Origin: an uncultured Bacteroidota bacterium
GTDB lineage: Bacteria > Bacteroidota > Bacteroidia > Flavobacteriales > Flavobacteriaceae
DNA: 5,794 nucleotides
Direction of reading: 5' to 3'
Assembly (NCBI GenBank): GCA_903837025.1
Contig: CAILTC010000342.1
Coordinates: forward strand, 1 to 5,794
Positions 1 to 5,794 of the stretch are shown here, one piece after another; positions within the stretch are counted from its first letter, which is position 1; every line of letters begins with the position of its first letter. A program made the position numbers and the translations under genes. Under the pieces are notes generated by a model. The model made no database searches. It was given only the letters and a program-made list of their open reading frames with translations, and was not told the DNA's origin.

Positions 1-35
1 AGCGCTATTTAGTTTTATAAGGTTTTGATTTTAAT

Positions 36-71
36 GGTATCATTTCTTTGTCAAAAGAAAAAAGTGATACC
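36..71 (-). terminator. Imperfect hairpin after rodA, possible transcript end
   Basis: GGTATCA at 36-42 pairs with TGATACC at 65-71, and TTTCTTT at 43-49 pairs with AAAGAAA at 54-60. This leaves a 4-base loop (50-53) and a 4-base bulge (61-64), so 14 base pairs in all. It lies about 130 bases past the rodA stop, where the operon transcript could end. Against a classic intrinsic terminator, neither strand has a clean T-run after the stem: on the rodA strand the next bases are ATTAAAATC. The stem is also mostly A-T. It could instead be a 3'-end stabilising structure, or chance in AT-rich DNA. Confidence 0.3.
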
Positions 72-145
72 GATTATATGATTATGTAGTTTTGTTGTAA
101 AGTACAAATGGCTTGTTGGAATCAATGCCTAAACTAAGAGGTTTA

Positions 146-162
146 ACGGAGATCGTTTCCGT
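146..162 (-). other. Short GC-containing hairpin 40 bases after rodA
   Basis: ACGGA at 146-150 pairs with TCCGT at 158-162. A further wobble pair and an A-T pair close a 3-base loop. On the rodA strand the run of T comes before the stem (positions 168-163) rather than after it, and the bases after the stem are TAAACC. It therefore does not fit an intrinsic terminator for rodA. On the plus strand the stem is followed by A, not T. The role is unknown; it may be an RNA 3'-end structure or chance. Confidence 0.25.
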
Positions 163-201
163 AAAAAAGGTATGATTATAAAGATTGATTTTTTAGAGAT
201 C

Positions 202-1437
202 TTACCACTCATTCACTTTATTGGCATCCATTTTAATGAAAATAAAAAGCAATATTGTAAATCCCCAAAGTCCAGAACCTCCATAGGAAAAGAAAGGTAA
301 TGGAACGCCGACAGTTGGAAAAATACCCAAAACCATAGCGATATTTACAAAAAAGTGAATGAATAAAATACCAGCGACGCAATAGCCATAAACACGACTA
401 AATTTAGTTTTTTGTCTTTCGGCAAGGTAAATAATTCTTAGAAATAAACCTGCAAATAGTGCAATTACAACTAGTGAACCTACAAAACCCCATTCTTCGC
501 CCACGGTCGTAAAGATGTAATCGGTATGTTGTTCAGGTACAAAACCGCCTTTGGTTTGTGTTCCTTCAAGAAATCCTTTCCCGAACCAGCCACCAGAACC
601 TATCGCTATTTTCGCTTGGTTAGTATTGTATCCAATCCCTTTGACATCTAGTGATTTACCCAGTAAAATATTAAAACGATCTCGGTGATGTTGTTTAAAT
701 ACATGTTCGAAAATATAATTTACGGATAAAACAAATCCAGATATAAGTGCAAAAAGCATTCCACTTAAAACGATATTTCTTTCAGATAATCTTGATTTGA
801 AATGAATAAAAAGGATTACTAAAAACGCTATAAGAATTACATATTGAGTTTGTAAAACGAGTGTTAATACAAATAGAAGAATAGCAGAGAAGCCGGTTAA
901 TATATACCAAGAAGGAAGTCCTTCGCGATACAAGACTATAATAAATATGCTATAAATCATTGCACTTCCTGGGTCAGGTTGAGGTAATATTAGCATAACA
1001 GGTAAAAATACAATAGCCAAAGCTTGAATTTGTCGGTTGAGATCCTTCAAATTTATTTGAGTATCACTTAAATATTTGGCTAATGCTAATGATGTTGCCG
1101 CTTTGGCAAATTCGGATGGTTGTAATGTAAAACCGCCAAAACTGTACCAACATCGTTGACCAGCAATAACTTTACCAAAAGCAAATAATCCTAGCAAGGA
1201 TAATAAGGAAACTACAAAAATGATACTTGCATACTTTTCATAAAATTTTCCGTCAATAGAAAGGATAATGAAAATTAATGGAATTGCTAATAGTATAAAA
1301 ACAAGTTGTTTTTGATACGTATCCTCCATAGATGATAACGAAGAGGAATATATATTCAACCATCCCATTATTACTAGCGCAATATAGATGATGATGCATA
1401 TCCAGTCGAGATTATTCGTTATACTTTGATTTTTCAT
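202..1437 (-). CDS. rodA: RodA, SEDS-family peptidoglycan glycosyltransferase
   Basis: RodA polymerises lipid II into glycan strands at the inner membrane during cell elongation, working with the PBP2 encoded just upstream. The 411-residue protein is strongly hydrophobic, with about ten membrane segments, the first at roughly 13-31. SEDS landmarks are in order: a GGFTLQPSEFAK segment at 101-112, LPQPDPGSA at 151-159, and a large periplasmic loop ending in FVPEQHTDYIF at 299-309. Near the C-terminus is GVPLPFFSYGGSG at 377-389. D306 of the PEQHTD motif matches the aspartate known to be essential in RodA and FtsW. The length is slightly above the roughly 370 of E. coli RodA, as is common in Bacteroidota. 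RodA is preferred over FtsW because of the mrdA/mre neighbours. The ATG at 1437 lies 14 bases after the mrdA stop, with no Shine-Dalgarno. It is the last gene of the visible operon; the TAA stop is at 204-202. Confidence 0.96.
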   Translation of the reverse strand: MKNQSITNNLDWICIIIYIALVIMGWLNIYSSSLSSMEDTYQKQLVFILLAIPLIFIILSIDGKFYEKYASIIFVVSLLSLLGLFAFGKVIAGQRCWYSFGGFTLQPSEFAKAATSLALAKYLSDTQINLKDLNRQIQALAIVFLPVMLILPQPDPGSAMIYSIFIIVLYREGLPSWYILTGFSAILLFVLTLVLQTQYVILIAFLVILFIHFKSRLSERNIVLSGMLFALISGFVLSVNYIFEHVFKQHHRDRFNILLGKSLDVKGIGYNTNQAKIAIGSGGWFGKGFLEGTQTKGGFVPEQHTDYIFTTVGEEWGFVGSLVVIALFAGLFLRIIYLAERQKTKFSRVYGYCVAGILFIHFFVNIAMVLGIFPTVGVPLPFFSYGGSGLWGFTILLFIFIKMDANKVNEW

Positions 1438-1451
1438 TTGAAATAAATCGC

Positions 1452-3386
1452 TTATTTTTGTTTAGTAGTGTCTACTTTTATCGTTGGAACTGCTATTTTA
1501 TTTTTTGAAATTGTATCCATGACAGGATTTCTTTCTATTTTACTTGCTGCTGCACTTCCCCCTAATTTTGCATACTGACCTTGTAAACTTTTCGAAAGAA
1601 TTCGTGTCTCTAAGTCAGTTCGTGTGATTTTTTTTCTAAGGTATTTTTCGATCATCAAACTGGCTATTGGCCCAGCAATGGCTGCACCAAATCCTCCGTT
1701 TTCGACTAATATTGCTATGGCAATTTTTGGATTGTCTTTTGGAGCAAAAGCAACAAAAATAGAGTGATCCTCCAGTTTTGTTCTTACCCCATTAATTTTA
1801 GCAAAATTCTCAGCAGTTCCTGTTTTTCCACAAATATCAATACCTTGAACCCGAAGCGCACTTGCGGTTCCTAAATTATAAACATCAAATAAACCATCTA
1901 TCATAGGTTTAAAATATTTTTTGTCTATCGTGGTTACATGTTTTGTTGTAAAGCGAGTGTCAATTTTTTCGCCTTTAATTTTCTTGATGATATGAGGCGT
2001 GTAATAATAGCCTTCATTAGCAACTGCCGCCATCATATTAGCGAGTTGAATGGGTGTTGCTAATACTTCACCTTGCCCAATTCCGTTTGAAACAATAGTT
2101 GGACTTCTCCAGCCACCATTAGGATACATTTTTTTGTACGTTTTTGAATCTGGAACTTTTCCTTTTTTACCAGTTGGCAAATCATAACCCATAAATTGTC
2201 CTAATCCAAAACTTTTCACATGCTTACTCCAAATATCAACAGATTCTGATGGGTTTACATATTTATTTATAGTTCTCATATAAATGTTTTCAAAATAGGT
2301 ATTACAAGATTCATAAATACCATTATGTAAATGCATCATACCGCCATGACAATGGCATTTTATAAATCGCCCTTTTAAATAATAACCGTGGTTACAAGCA
2401 AAACCAGTTTGCTCATCAACAGCTTCTTCTTGAAGTGCGGTAAGACCAACCATAATTTTAAAAGGAGAACCAGGAGGGTATTCGGCTAGCAATCCTCTGT
2501 CATAAAGAGGTTTAGCGATAGAGTCGCGGTATAAAAGGGTGTAATTTTTTGATCTTTGGCGTCCCACTAATATAGAAGGATCGTAAGAAGGGGCTGTCAC
2601 AAGTGCCAAAATCTCACCCGTTTTGGGTTCTATAGCTACAATTCCACCTCTTTTATTAATCATTAATTCTTCGCCATACTTTTGAAGTTCGGCATCAATA
2701 GTCAAATTGATATCTTCACCCTGAACGGCGATTGTATCATATTTTCCTTCTTTAAGAGAGCCAATTTCACGATTGTATTTGTCTTTTTGATAATATTTTA
2801 CTCCCTTTACACCTCGTAAAATTTCTTCATAACTTTCCTCAACGCCTTGTTTTCCTATTAAATCGCCATTATTATAATAAGGATTTTTTGCAACTGTTTT
2901 TTCGTTCGCTTGTGTTATAAAACCAAAAACATTGGCGCCATAATTTACTTGATAATCCCGTAATGAACGTTTTTGAAAATAAAAGCCTTCAAATTTTCGA
3001 ATTTTTTCCTGAAAAGCAGCAAAATCATTTTTGTTCAATTGTGATAGGAATACCGAAGGTAATCTTGGGCTATATACTTTGGCTTTTGCCATTGTTTTAA
3101 TAAAATCCTCTTTGGTAATATTCAACAAATGACAAAATTGCAAAGTGTCTAATTTTTTAACATCCTTTGGGATTACCATAATATCATACGAAGGCTGATT
3201 GGCAACTAATAACTTCCCGTTTCTGTCGTATATATAACCTCTTTCGGGATAATCATACTTTATTTTGATAGCATTATTGTCTGATTTCAATTTGTAAGAA
3301 TCATCAATAATTTGCAAATAGAATATACGTATTACTAACAATAATGCCGCAATAATTATAAGTGAAGGAAGCAGCGCTTTTCTCAT
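1452..3386 (-). CDS. mrdA: Penicillin-binding protein 2, elongation transpeptidase
   Basis: PBP2 is the class B penicillin-binding protein that cross-links peptidoglycan made by RodA, and a beta-lactam target. The 644-residue protein begins with a short cytoplasmic end and one membrane anchor at about 5-25. The pedestal domain starts with YPERGYIYDRNGKLL at 46-60. The transpeptidase domain starts near 247 (GGIVAIEPKTGEILA). Catalytic motifs are all present: SPFK with nucleophile S307 and K310, SCN at 360-362, and KTGT at 521-524. Between the first two motifs lies a Cys/His-rich stretch (C331, C344, H345, C346, H347, H352, H354, C361), discussed as a possible zinc site. After the fold ends near 585, a polar tail of about 60 residues follows. 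PBP2 is chosen over the division protein PBP3/FtsI because of the mreD-mrdA-rodA context. The ATG overlaps the mreD stop as ATGA, which suggests translational coupling; no Shine-Dalgarno is seen. The stop is TAA. Confidence 0.96.
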   Translation of the reverse strand: MRKALLPSLIIIAALLLVIRIFYLQIIDDSYKLKSDNNAIKIKYDYPERGYIYDRNGKLLVANQPSYDIMVIPKDVKKLDTLQFCHLLNITKEDFIKTMAKAKVYSPRLPSVFLSQLNKNDFAAFQEKIRKFEGFYFQKRSLRDYQVNYGANVFGFITQANEKTVAKNPYYNNGDLIGKQGVEESYEEILRGVKGVKYYQKDKYNREIGSLKEGKYDTIAVQGEDINLTIDAELQKYGEELMINKRGGIVAIEPKTGEILALVTAPSYDPSILVGRQRSKNYTLLYRDSIAKPLYDRGLLAEYPPGSPFKIMVGLTALQEEAVDEQTGFACNHGYYLKGRFIKCHCHGGMMHLHNGIYESCNTYFENIYMRTINKYVNPSESVDIWSKHVKSFGLGQFMGYDLPTGKKGKVPDSKTYKKMYPNGGWRSPTIVSNGIGQGEVLATPIQLANMMAAVANEGYYYTPHIIKKIKGEKIDTRFTTKHVTTIDKKYFKPMIDGLFDVYNLGTASALRVQGIDICGKTGTAENFAKINGVRTKLEDHSIFVAFAPKDNPKIAIAILVENGGFGAAIAGPIASLMIEKYLRKKITRTDLETRILSKSLQGQYAKLGGSAAASKIERNPVMDTISKNKIAVPTIKVDTTKQK

Positions 3387-3889
3387 CGTCTATTTGGCTT
3401 TATAAGATATATGATAATAACGCTTATGATAATTGTGAATAAGGTACTTAATAGGGTTCGAATTAAAACATCCAATAAAAAGCTTATTTGAAAGGCTTCG
3501 AGTGAGAATAAAACGAAATGATGAATCAAAACCGAAAAAAGTATAAACGAAAATCTTTCTGGTGTTAATACATCAATTAATTTTACGGTTTGATATTCGT
3601 AGCTTAAACCAAAAGAAAATCGGAATAAATACGGTCTATAATAGGCCAAAACAATACAAGCCATCGTGTGAATTCCACCCGAATTACTAAATAAATCCAT
3701 GATGAAACCTAGAAGAAAACTCGCTAAAAGAAGTCCTGATTTATTACCGTTTACCGGATATAAGATGATGAATAGTATATAAGGAAATGGACTAATGTAG
3801 CCCAAAAAATTCATATTATTAAAAATGATTATTTGAACCGACAATAGCAGTATAAAACGAAAAATATTGGTGAATAAAGCACTATTCAT
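3383..3889 (-). CDS. mreD: Rod shape-determining membrane protein MreD
   Basis: MreD is a small integral membrane protein of the elongasome that works with MreC and the PBP2-RodA pair; its exact biochemical role is still unclear. The 168-residue product is almost entirely hydrophobic, with about five or six membrane segments (approximately 8-25, 30-46, 51-68, 75-90, 113-131 and 138-163). The most recognisable piece is GFIMDLFSNSGGIHTMA at 61-77; an aspartate followed by a glycine a few residues later in this place is typical of MreD. The length is usual for the family (about 160-170). MreD sequences diverge a lot, so the position between mreC and mrdA is a main support. The ATG at 3889 lies inside the end of mreC (8-base overlap), and the TGA stop overlaps the mrdA start by 4 bases. 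An AGGA sits 5 bases before the ATG, but it lies within mreC codons and may be coincidental. Confidence 0.92.
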   Translation of the reverse strand: MNSALFTNIFRFILLLSVQIIIFNNMNFLGYISPFPYILFIILYPVNGNKSGLLLASFLLGFIMDLFSNSGGIHTMACIVLAYYRPYLFRFSFGLSYEYQTVKLIDVLTPERFSFILFSVLIHHFVLFSLEAFQISFLLDVLIRTLLSTLFTIIISVIIIYLIKPNRR

Positions 3890-4706
3890 TTTTTCCTGCT
3901 TTTTCTAAATTAGTAATTTCTTCGCTGTCTTTACTTTTAATGATATACACATGACCTAAATTTGTCATATCATTAAAAAGTTTTATATCTAATGTATAAT
4001 AATGGTTTTCTTTGTTGGTGTAACGCTTATAAACAGTTCCAATATTAATATTTTCAGGAAATATAACAGATTGTCCACCAGTTACAATGGTATCTCCTAT
4101 TTTTATAGCGGCTAATCTAGGGATGTCTATGAGCTGAACATAGCCAGTACTTTTTCCGTCCCAAGTCAAAGAACCAAAATGATTTGATCTTTTTAGTTTT
4201 GCATTTATTTGGGATTTAATATTCAAAATACTTACCACTGTCGAATAGTTGTTTGAAGTATTATCAACTATTCCCACAATTCCTAAGCTATTGATGACTC
4301 CCATATCCGATTTCACACCTTGAAGACTACCGGAGTTCAATGTTAAGTAATTTTCGTGAGCATCATAAGAGTTATGAATCACTTTCGAAACTATTATATT
4401 GGCAGGTTTCAATCCTTTTATGTTTTCTAATTTCGGGAGAGAAGCGGTATCTTTTACATTAATAAGAAGACTTCTTAATTTTGCATTTTCTTGTGCAAGT
4501 GCATCATTTTCAGTTTTCAAATTCAAATACTCACTAGCGTTATTTATTTTTTCGTAAACGCCACCGCTCAAAAAATTAGCCGAACTTATAACTCTACTTC
4601 TATGGTAGGTATGAGATTGAATAGTCAGAGTTAACGAAATACCCAAAAGCAGCAAAAACAGTAATCGATTACTGTTTTTATATATAAAGTTAAATATTTG
4701 CTGCAT
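3882..4706 (-). CDS. mreC: Rod shape-determining protein MreC
   Basis: MreC is a bitopic inner-membrane protein whose periplasmic part binds PBP2 and helps activate the PBP2-RodA synthase. The 274-residue product has a short cytoplasmic end, one membrane segment at about 14-30 (LLFLLLLGISLTLTI), then a likely coiled coil at about 52-83. That segment is rich in Glu, Lys, Asn and Leu and includes ENDALAQENAKLRSLL. The paired beta-domain part follows, with the family-typical LNSGSLQGVKSDMGVINSLG at 123-142. Near the end is GDTIVTGGQSVIFPENINIG at 204-223, a Bacteroidota-like version of the usual GDxVxTSGxxxxFP motif. The short tail at 257-274 is charged. Length and architecture fit the family. 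The ATG at 4706 is preceded by TAGAAA, with no Shine-Dalgarno. The gene is 62 bases from mreB and overlaps mreD by 8 bases; its stop is TAG. Confidence 0.95.
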   Translation of the reverse strand: MQQIFNFIYKNSNRLLFLLLLGISLTLTIQSHTYHRSRVISSANFLSGGVYEKINNASEYLNLKTENDALAQENAKLRSLLINVKDTASLPKLENIKGLKPANIIVSKVIHNSYDAHENYLTLNSGSLQGVKSDMGVINSLGIVGIVDNTSNNYSTVVSILNIKSQINAKLKRSNHFGSLTWDGKSTGYVQLIDIPRLAAIKIGDTIVTGGQSVIFPENINIGTVYKRYTNKENHYYTLDIKLFNDMTNLGHVYIIKSKDSEEITNLEKAGKNE

Positions 4707-4768
4707 TTTCTAGCTGTATAATAAATGTTGTAAAATTTTAAACTGTAAGTCGTAAACAAGACAAAGTT
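4707..4768 (-). promoter_or_regulatory. mreB-mreC spacer with weak promoter-like sequence
   Basis: This 62-base AT-rich spacer is the only real gap between the elongasome genes. On the minus strand a TTTG at 4765-4762 is followed, 21 bases later, by TAAAATTT at 4740-4733. Compared with the Bacteroidota pattern TTTG, about 20 bases, TAnnTTTG, the upstream box fits but the downstream box differs at two of its six fixed positions. The downstream box lies within a perfect 10-base palindrome, TAAAATTTTA, at 4731-4740. It may be a weak internal promoter for mreC onward, or just a spacer. The first possibility is only inferred. Confidence 0.2.
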
Positions 4769-5794
4769 CTATTTGATCAAAACACTTTTGAATTTCGCTA
4801 AATTTTTAAGTGCCATTCCTGTTCCTCTTACCACGGCTCTTAAAGGATCTTCGGCAATGTAAACAGGTAAATCTGTTTTTTGCGAAATTCTTTTGTCAAG
4901 ACCTCTTAACATTGATCCACCACCAGCAAGATAAATACCTGTATTGTATATATCGGCTGCTAATTCGGGAGGTGTTTGAGATAAGGTTTCCATGACAGCA
5001 TCTTCAATTCGTTGAATTGATTTGTCTAATGCTTTTGCTATTTCTCGGTAAGAAACAGCAACTTGTTTTGGTTTTCCGGTAAGTAAATCTCTACCTTGAA
5101 CAGACATATCTTCGGGAGGAGTTTCTAAATCTTCGATAGCAGCTCCCACTTGAATTTTTATTTTTTCGGCAGTACTTTCACCCACAAAAAGGTTGTGTTG
5201 CGTACGCATATAGTACACGATATCATTTGTAAAAACGTCACCAGCAATTTTCACCGATTTGTCGCAAACAATTCCGCCTAAAGCGATAACCGCAATTTCG
5301 GTTGTTCCGCCACCTATGTCAACAATCATGTTTCCTTTTGGTTGCATAATATCAATACCAATACCGATAGCTGCTGCCATTGGTTCGTGTATCAAATAAA
5401 CTTCTTTTCCATTTACTCTTTCGCAAGATTCCTTAACGGCTCTCATTTCTACTTCGGTAATTCCAGAAGGAATACAAACTACCATACGAAGTGCTGGAGT
5501 AAACATTCTTTTTTTCAAGGCAGGAATGCTTTTTATAAGCATGCTTATCATTTTTTCTGAAGCATCAAAATCAGCAATTACACCATCTTTCAAGGGTCTT
5601 ATCGTCTTAATGTTTTCATGGGTTTTTCCTTGCATCATATTGGCTTCTTTACCAACGGCAATGATTTTTCCTGATACTCTATCACGAGCAACTATTGATG
5701 GACTGTCAATTACGACTTTATCATTGTGTATGATTAAAGTGTTTGCGGTACCAAGGTCTATCGCGATATCCTCGGTCATGAAATCAAAAAATCC
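4769..5794 (-). CDS. mreB: Actin-like rod shape-determining protein MreB (5' end cut)
   Basis: MreB forms ATP-dependent filaments on the cytoplasmic face of the membrane and positions the elongasome. Numbering from the internal Met at 5779, the actin-fold motifs are all present: phosphate loop 1 DLGTANT (8-14), the HEPMAAAIG segment with likely catalytic-region E132 (131-139), phosphate loop 2 DIGGGTTE (154-161), and the adenosine motif GIYLAGGGSMLRGL (281-294). From that Met there are 336 residues, a little short of a usual MreB. The frame stays open upstream with codons for GFFDF up to the last base of the window, and Flavobacterium-type MreB proteins usually begin MGFFDFMTEDIAIDLG. The real ATG is therefore probably at the three bases just past the right edge, giving 342 residues. 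An alternative is initiation at 5779. The stop is TAG at 4771-4769; mreC follows after 62 bases. Promoter and upstream gene are not visible. Confidence 0.96.
   Translation of the reverse strand, partial: GFFDFMTEDIAIDLGTANTLIIHNDKVVIDSPSIVARDRVSGKIIAVGKEANMMQGKTHENIKTIRPLKDGVIADFDASEKMISMLIKSIPALKKRMFTPALRMVVCIPSGITEVEMRAVKESCERVNGKEVYLIHEPMAAAIGIGIDIMQPKGNMIVDIGGGTTEIAVIALGGIVCDKSVKIAGDVFTNDIVYYMRTQHNLFVGESTAEKIKIQVGAAIEDLETPPEDMSVQGRDLLTGKPKQVAVSYREIAKALDKSIQRIEDAVMETLSQTPPELAADIYNTGIYLAGGGSMLRGLDKRISQKTDLPVYIAEDPLRAVVRGTGMALKNLAKFKSVLIK

Larger units (their letters stand above)
1..201. other. Non-coding region downstream of rodA
   Basis: These bases follow the rodA stop codon and continue to the left edge. 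I find no open frame with a recognisable product on either strand; the longest small frame noticed is a 16-codon plus-strand one at 125-175 with no supporting signal. The stretch is AT-rich and holds two inverted repeats, at 36-71 and 146-162. I looked for Bacteroidota-type promoters (TTTG about 20 bases before TAnnTTTG) on both strands and found only poor matches. It is probably the 3' untranslated end of the operon plus a spacer to a gene outside the window. Confidence 0.7.

Noticed and set aside
72..140. Possible minus-strand promoter for a gene beyond the left edge
   Set aside because: The best pair is TTG and TACTTTAC, 18 bases apart; the second box misses two fixed positions and no start codon or gene is visible in the window.
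125..175. Plus-strand 16-codon frame in the region after rodA
   Set aside because: It is very short, has no promoter or ribosome-binding signal, and this length is expected by chance.
77..179. Repeated 9-mer TATGATTAT at 77-85 and 171-179
   Set aside because: Two copies of a 9-base AT-rich word in such a sequence are compatible with chance, and no flanking structure links them.
4810..4995. Plus-strand open frame of 61 codons
   Set aside because: It lies wholly inside mreB on the opposite strand, has no recognisable product, and the mreB frame there is strongly conserved.
5342..5560. Plus-strand open frame of 72 codons
   Set aside because: It is antisense to the conserved nucleotide-binding part of mreB, with an implausible composition and no known family; it is a shadow frame.

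Overview
The window is an AT-rich stretch with the mre/mrd cell-elongation cluster of a Bacteroidota bacterium, most likely a member of the Flavobacteriaceae and Flavobacterium-like. The reasons are the gene order mreB-mreC-mreD-mrdA-rodA, the wording of the MreB and MreC proteins, the low GC content, and the general lack of Shine-Dalgarno sequences ahead of the start codons. The genus is an inference from familiarity with these families, not from a search.

Layout: all five genes lie on the minus strand, so transcription runs from the right edge to the left. mreB (right edge to 4769) is followed by a 62-base spacer and then mreC (4706-3882). mreC overlaps mreD (3889-3383) by 8 bases. mreD overlaps mrdA, which encodes PBP2 (3386-1452), by 4 bases as ATGA. 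A 14-base gap separates mrdA from rodA (1437-202). Positions 1-201 hold no convincing gene, only two imperfect hairpins; one of them may be the end of the transcript. The mreB reading frame stays open to the right edge with the codons for GFFDF, so its true start is probably just outside the window.

Together the genes encode most of the Rod complex (elongasome). MreB is the actin-like cytoplasmic filament. MreC and MreD are its membrane and periplasmic partners. RodA is the SEDS glycan polymerase and PBP2 the matching transpeptidase that cross-links the new wall. All key motifs are intact: the MreB phosphate loops, the PBP2 SxxK, SxN and KTG motifs, and the RodA aspartate in the PEQHTD motif. 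No gene looks broken or recently transferred.

This is a conserved core region. I see no mobile element, CRISPR array, RNA gene or undescribed system in it. The items worth a second look are modest: the truncated MreB start with its membrane-targeting-like end, a Cys/His-rich segment next to the PBP2 active site, the PBP2 C-terminal tail, the mreB-mreC spacer, and the hairpins after rodA.
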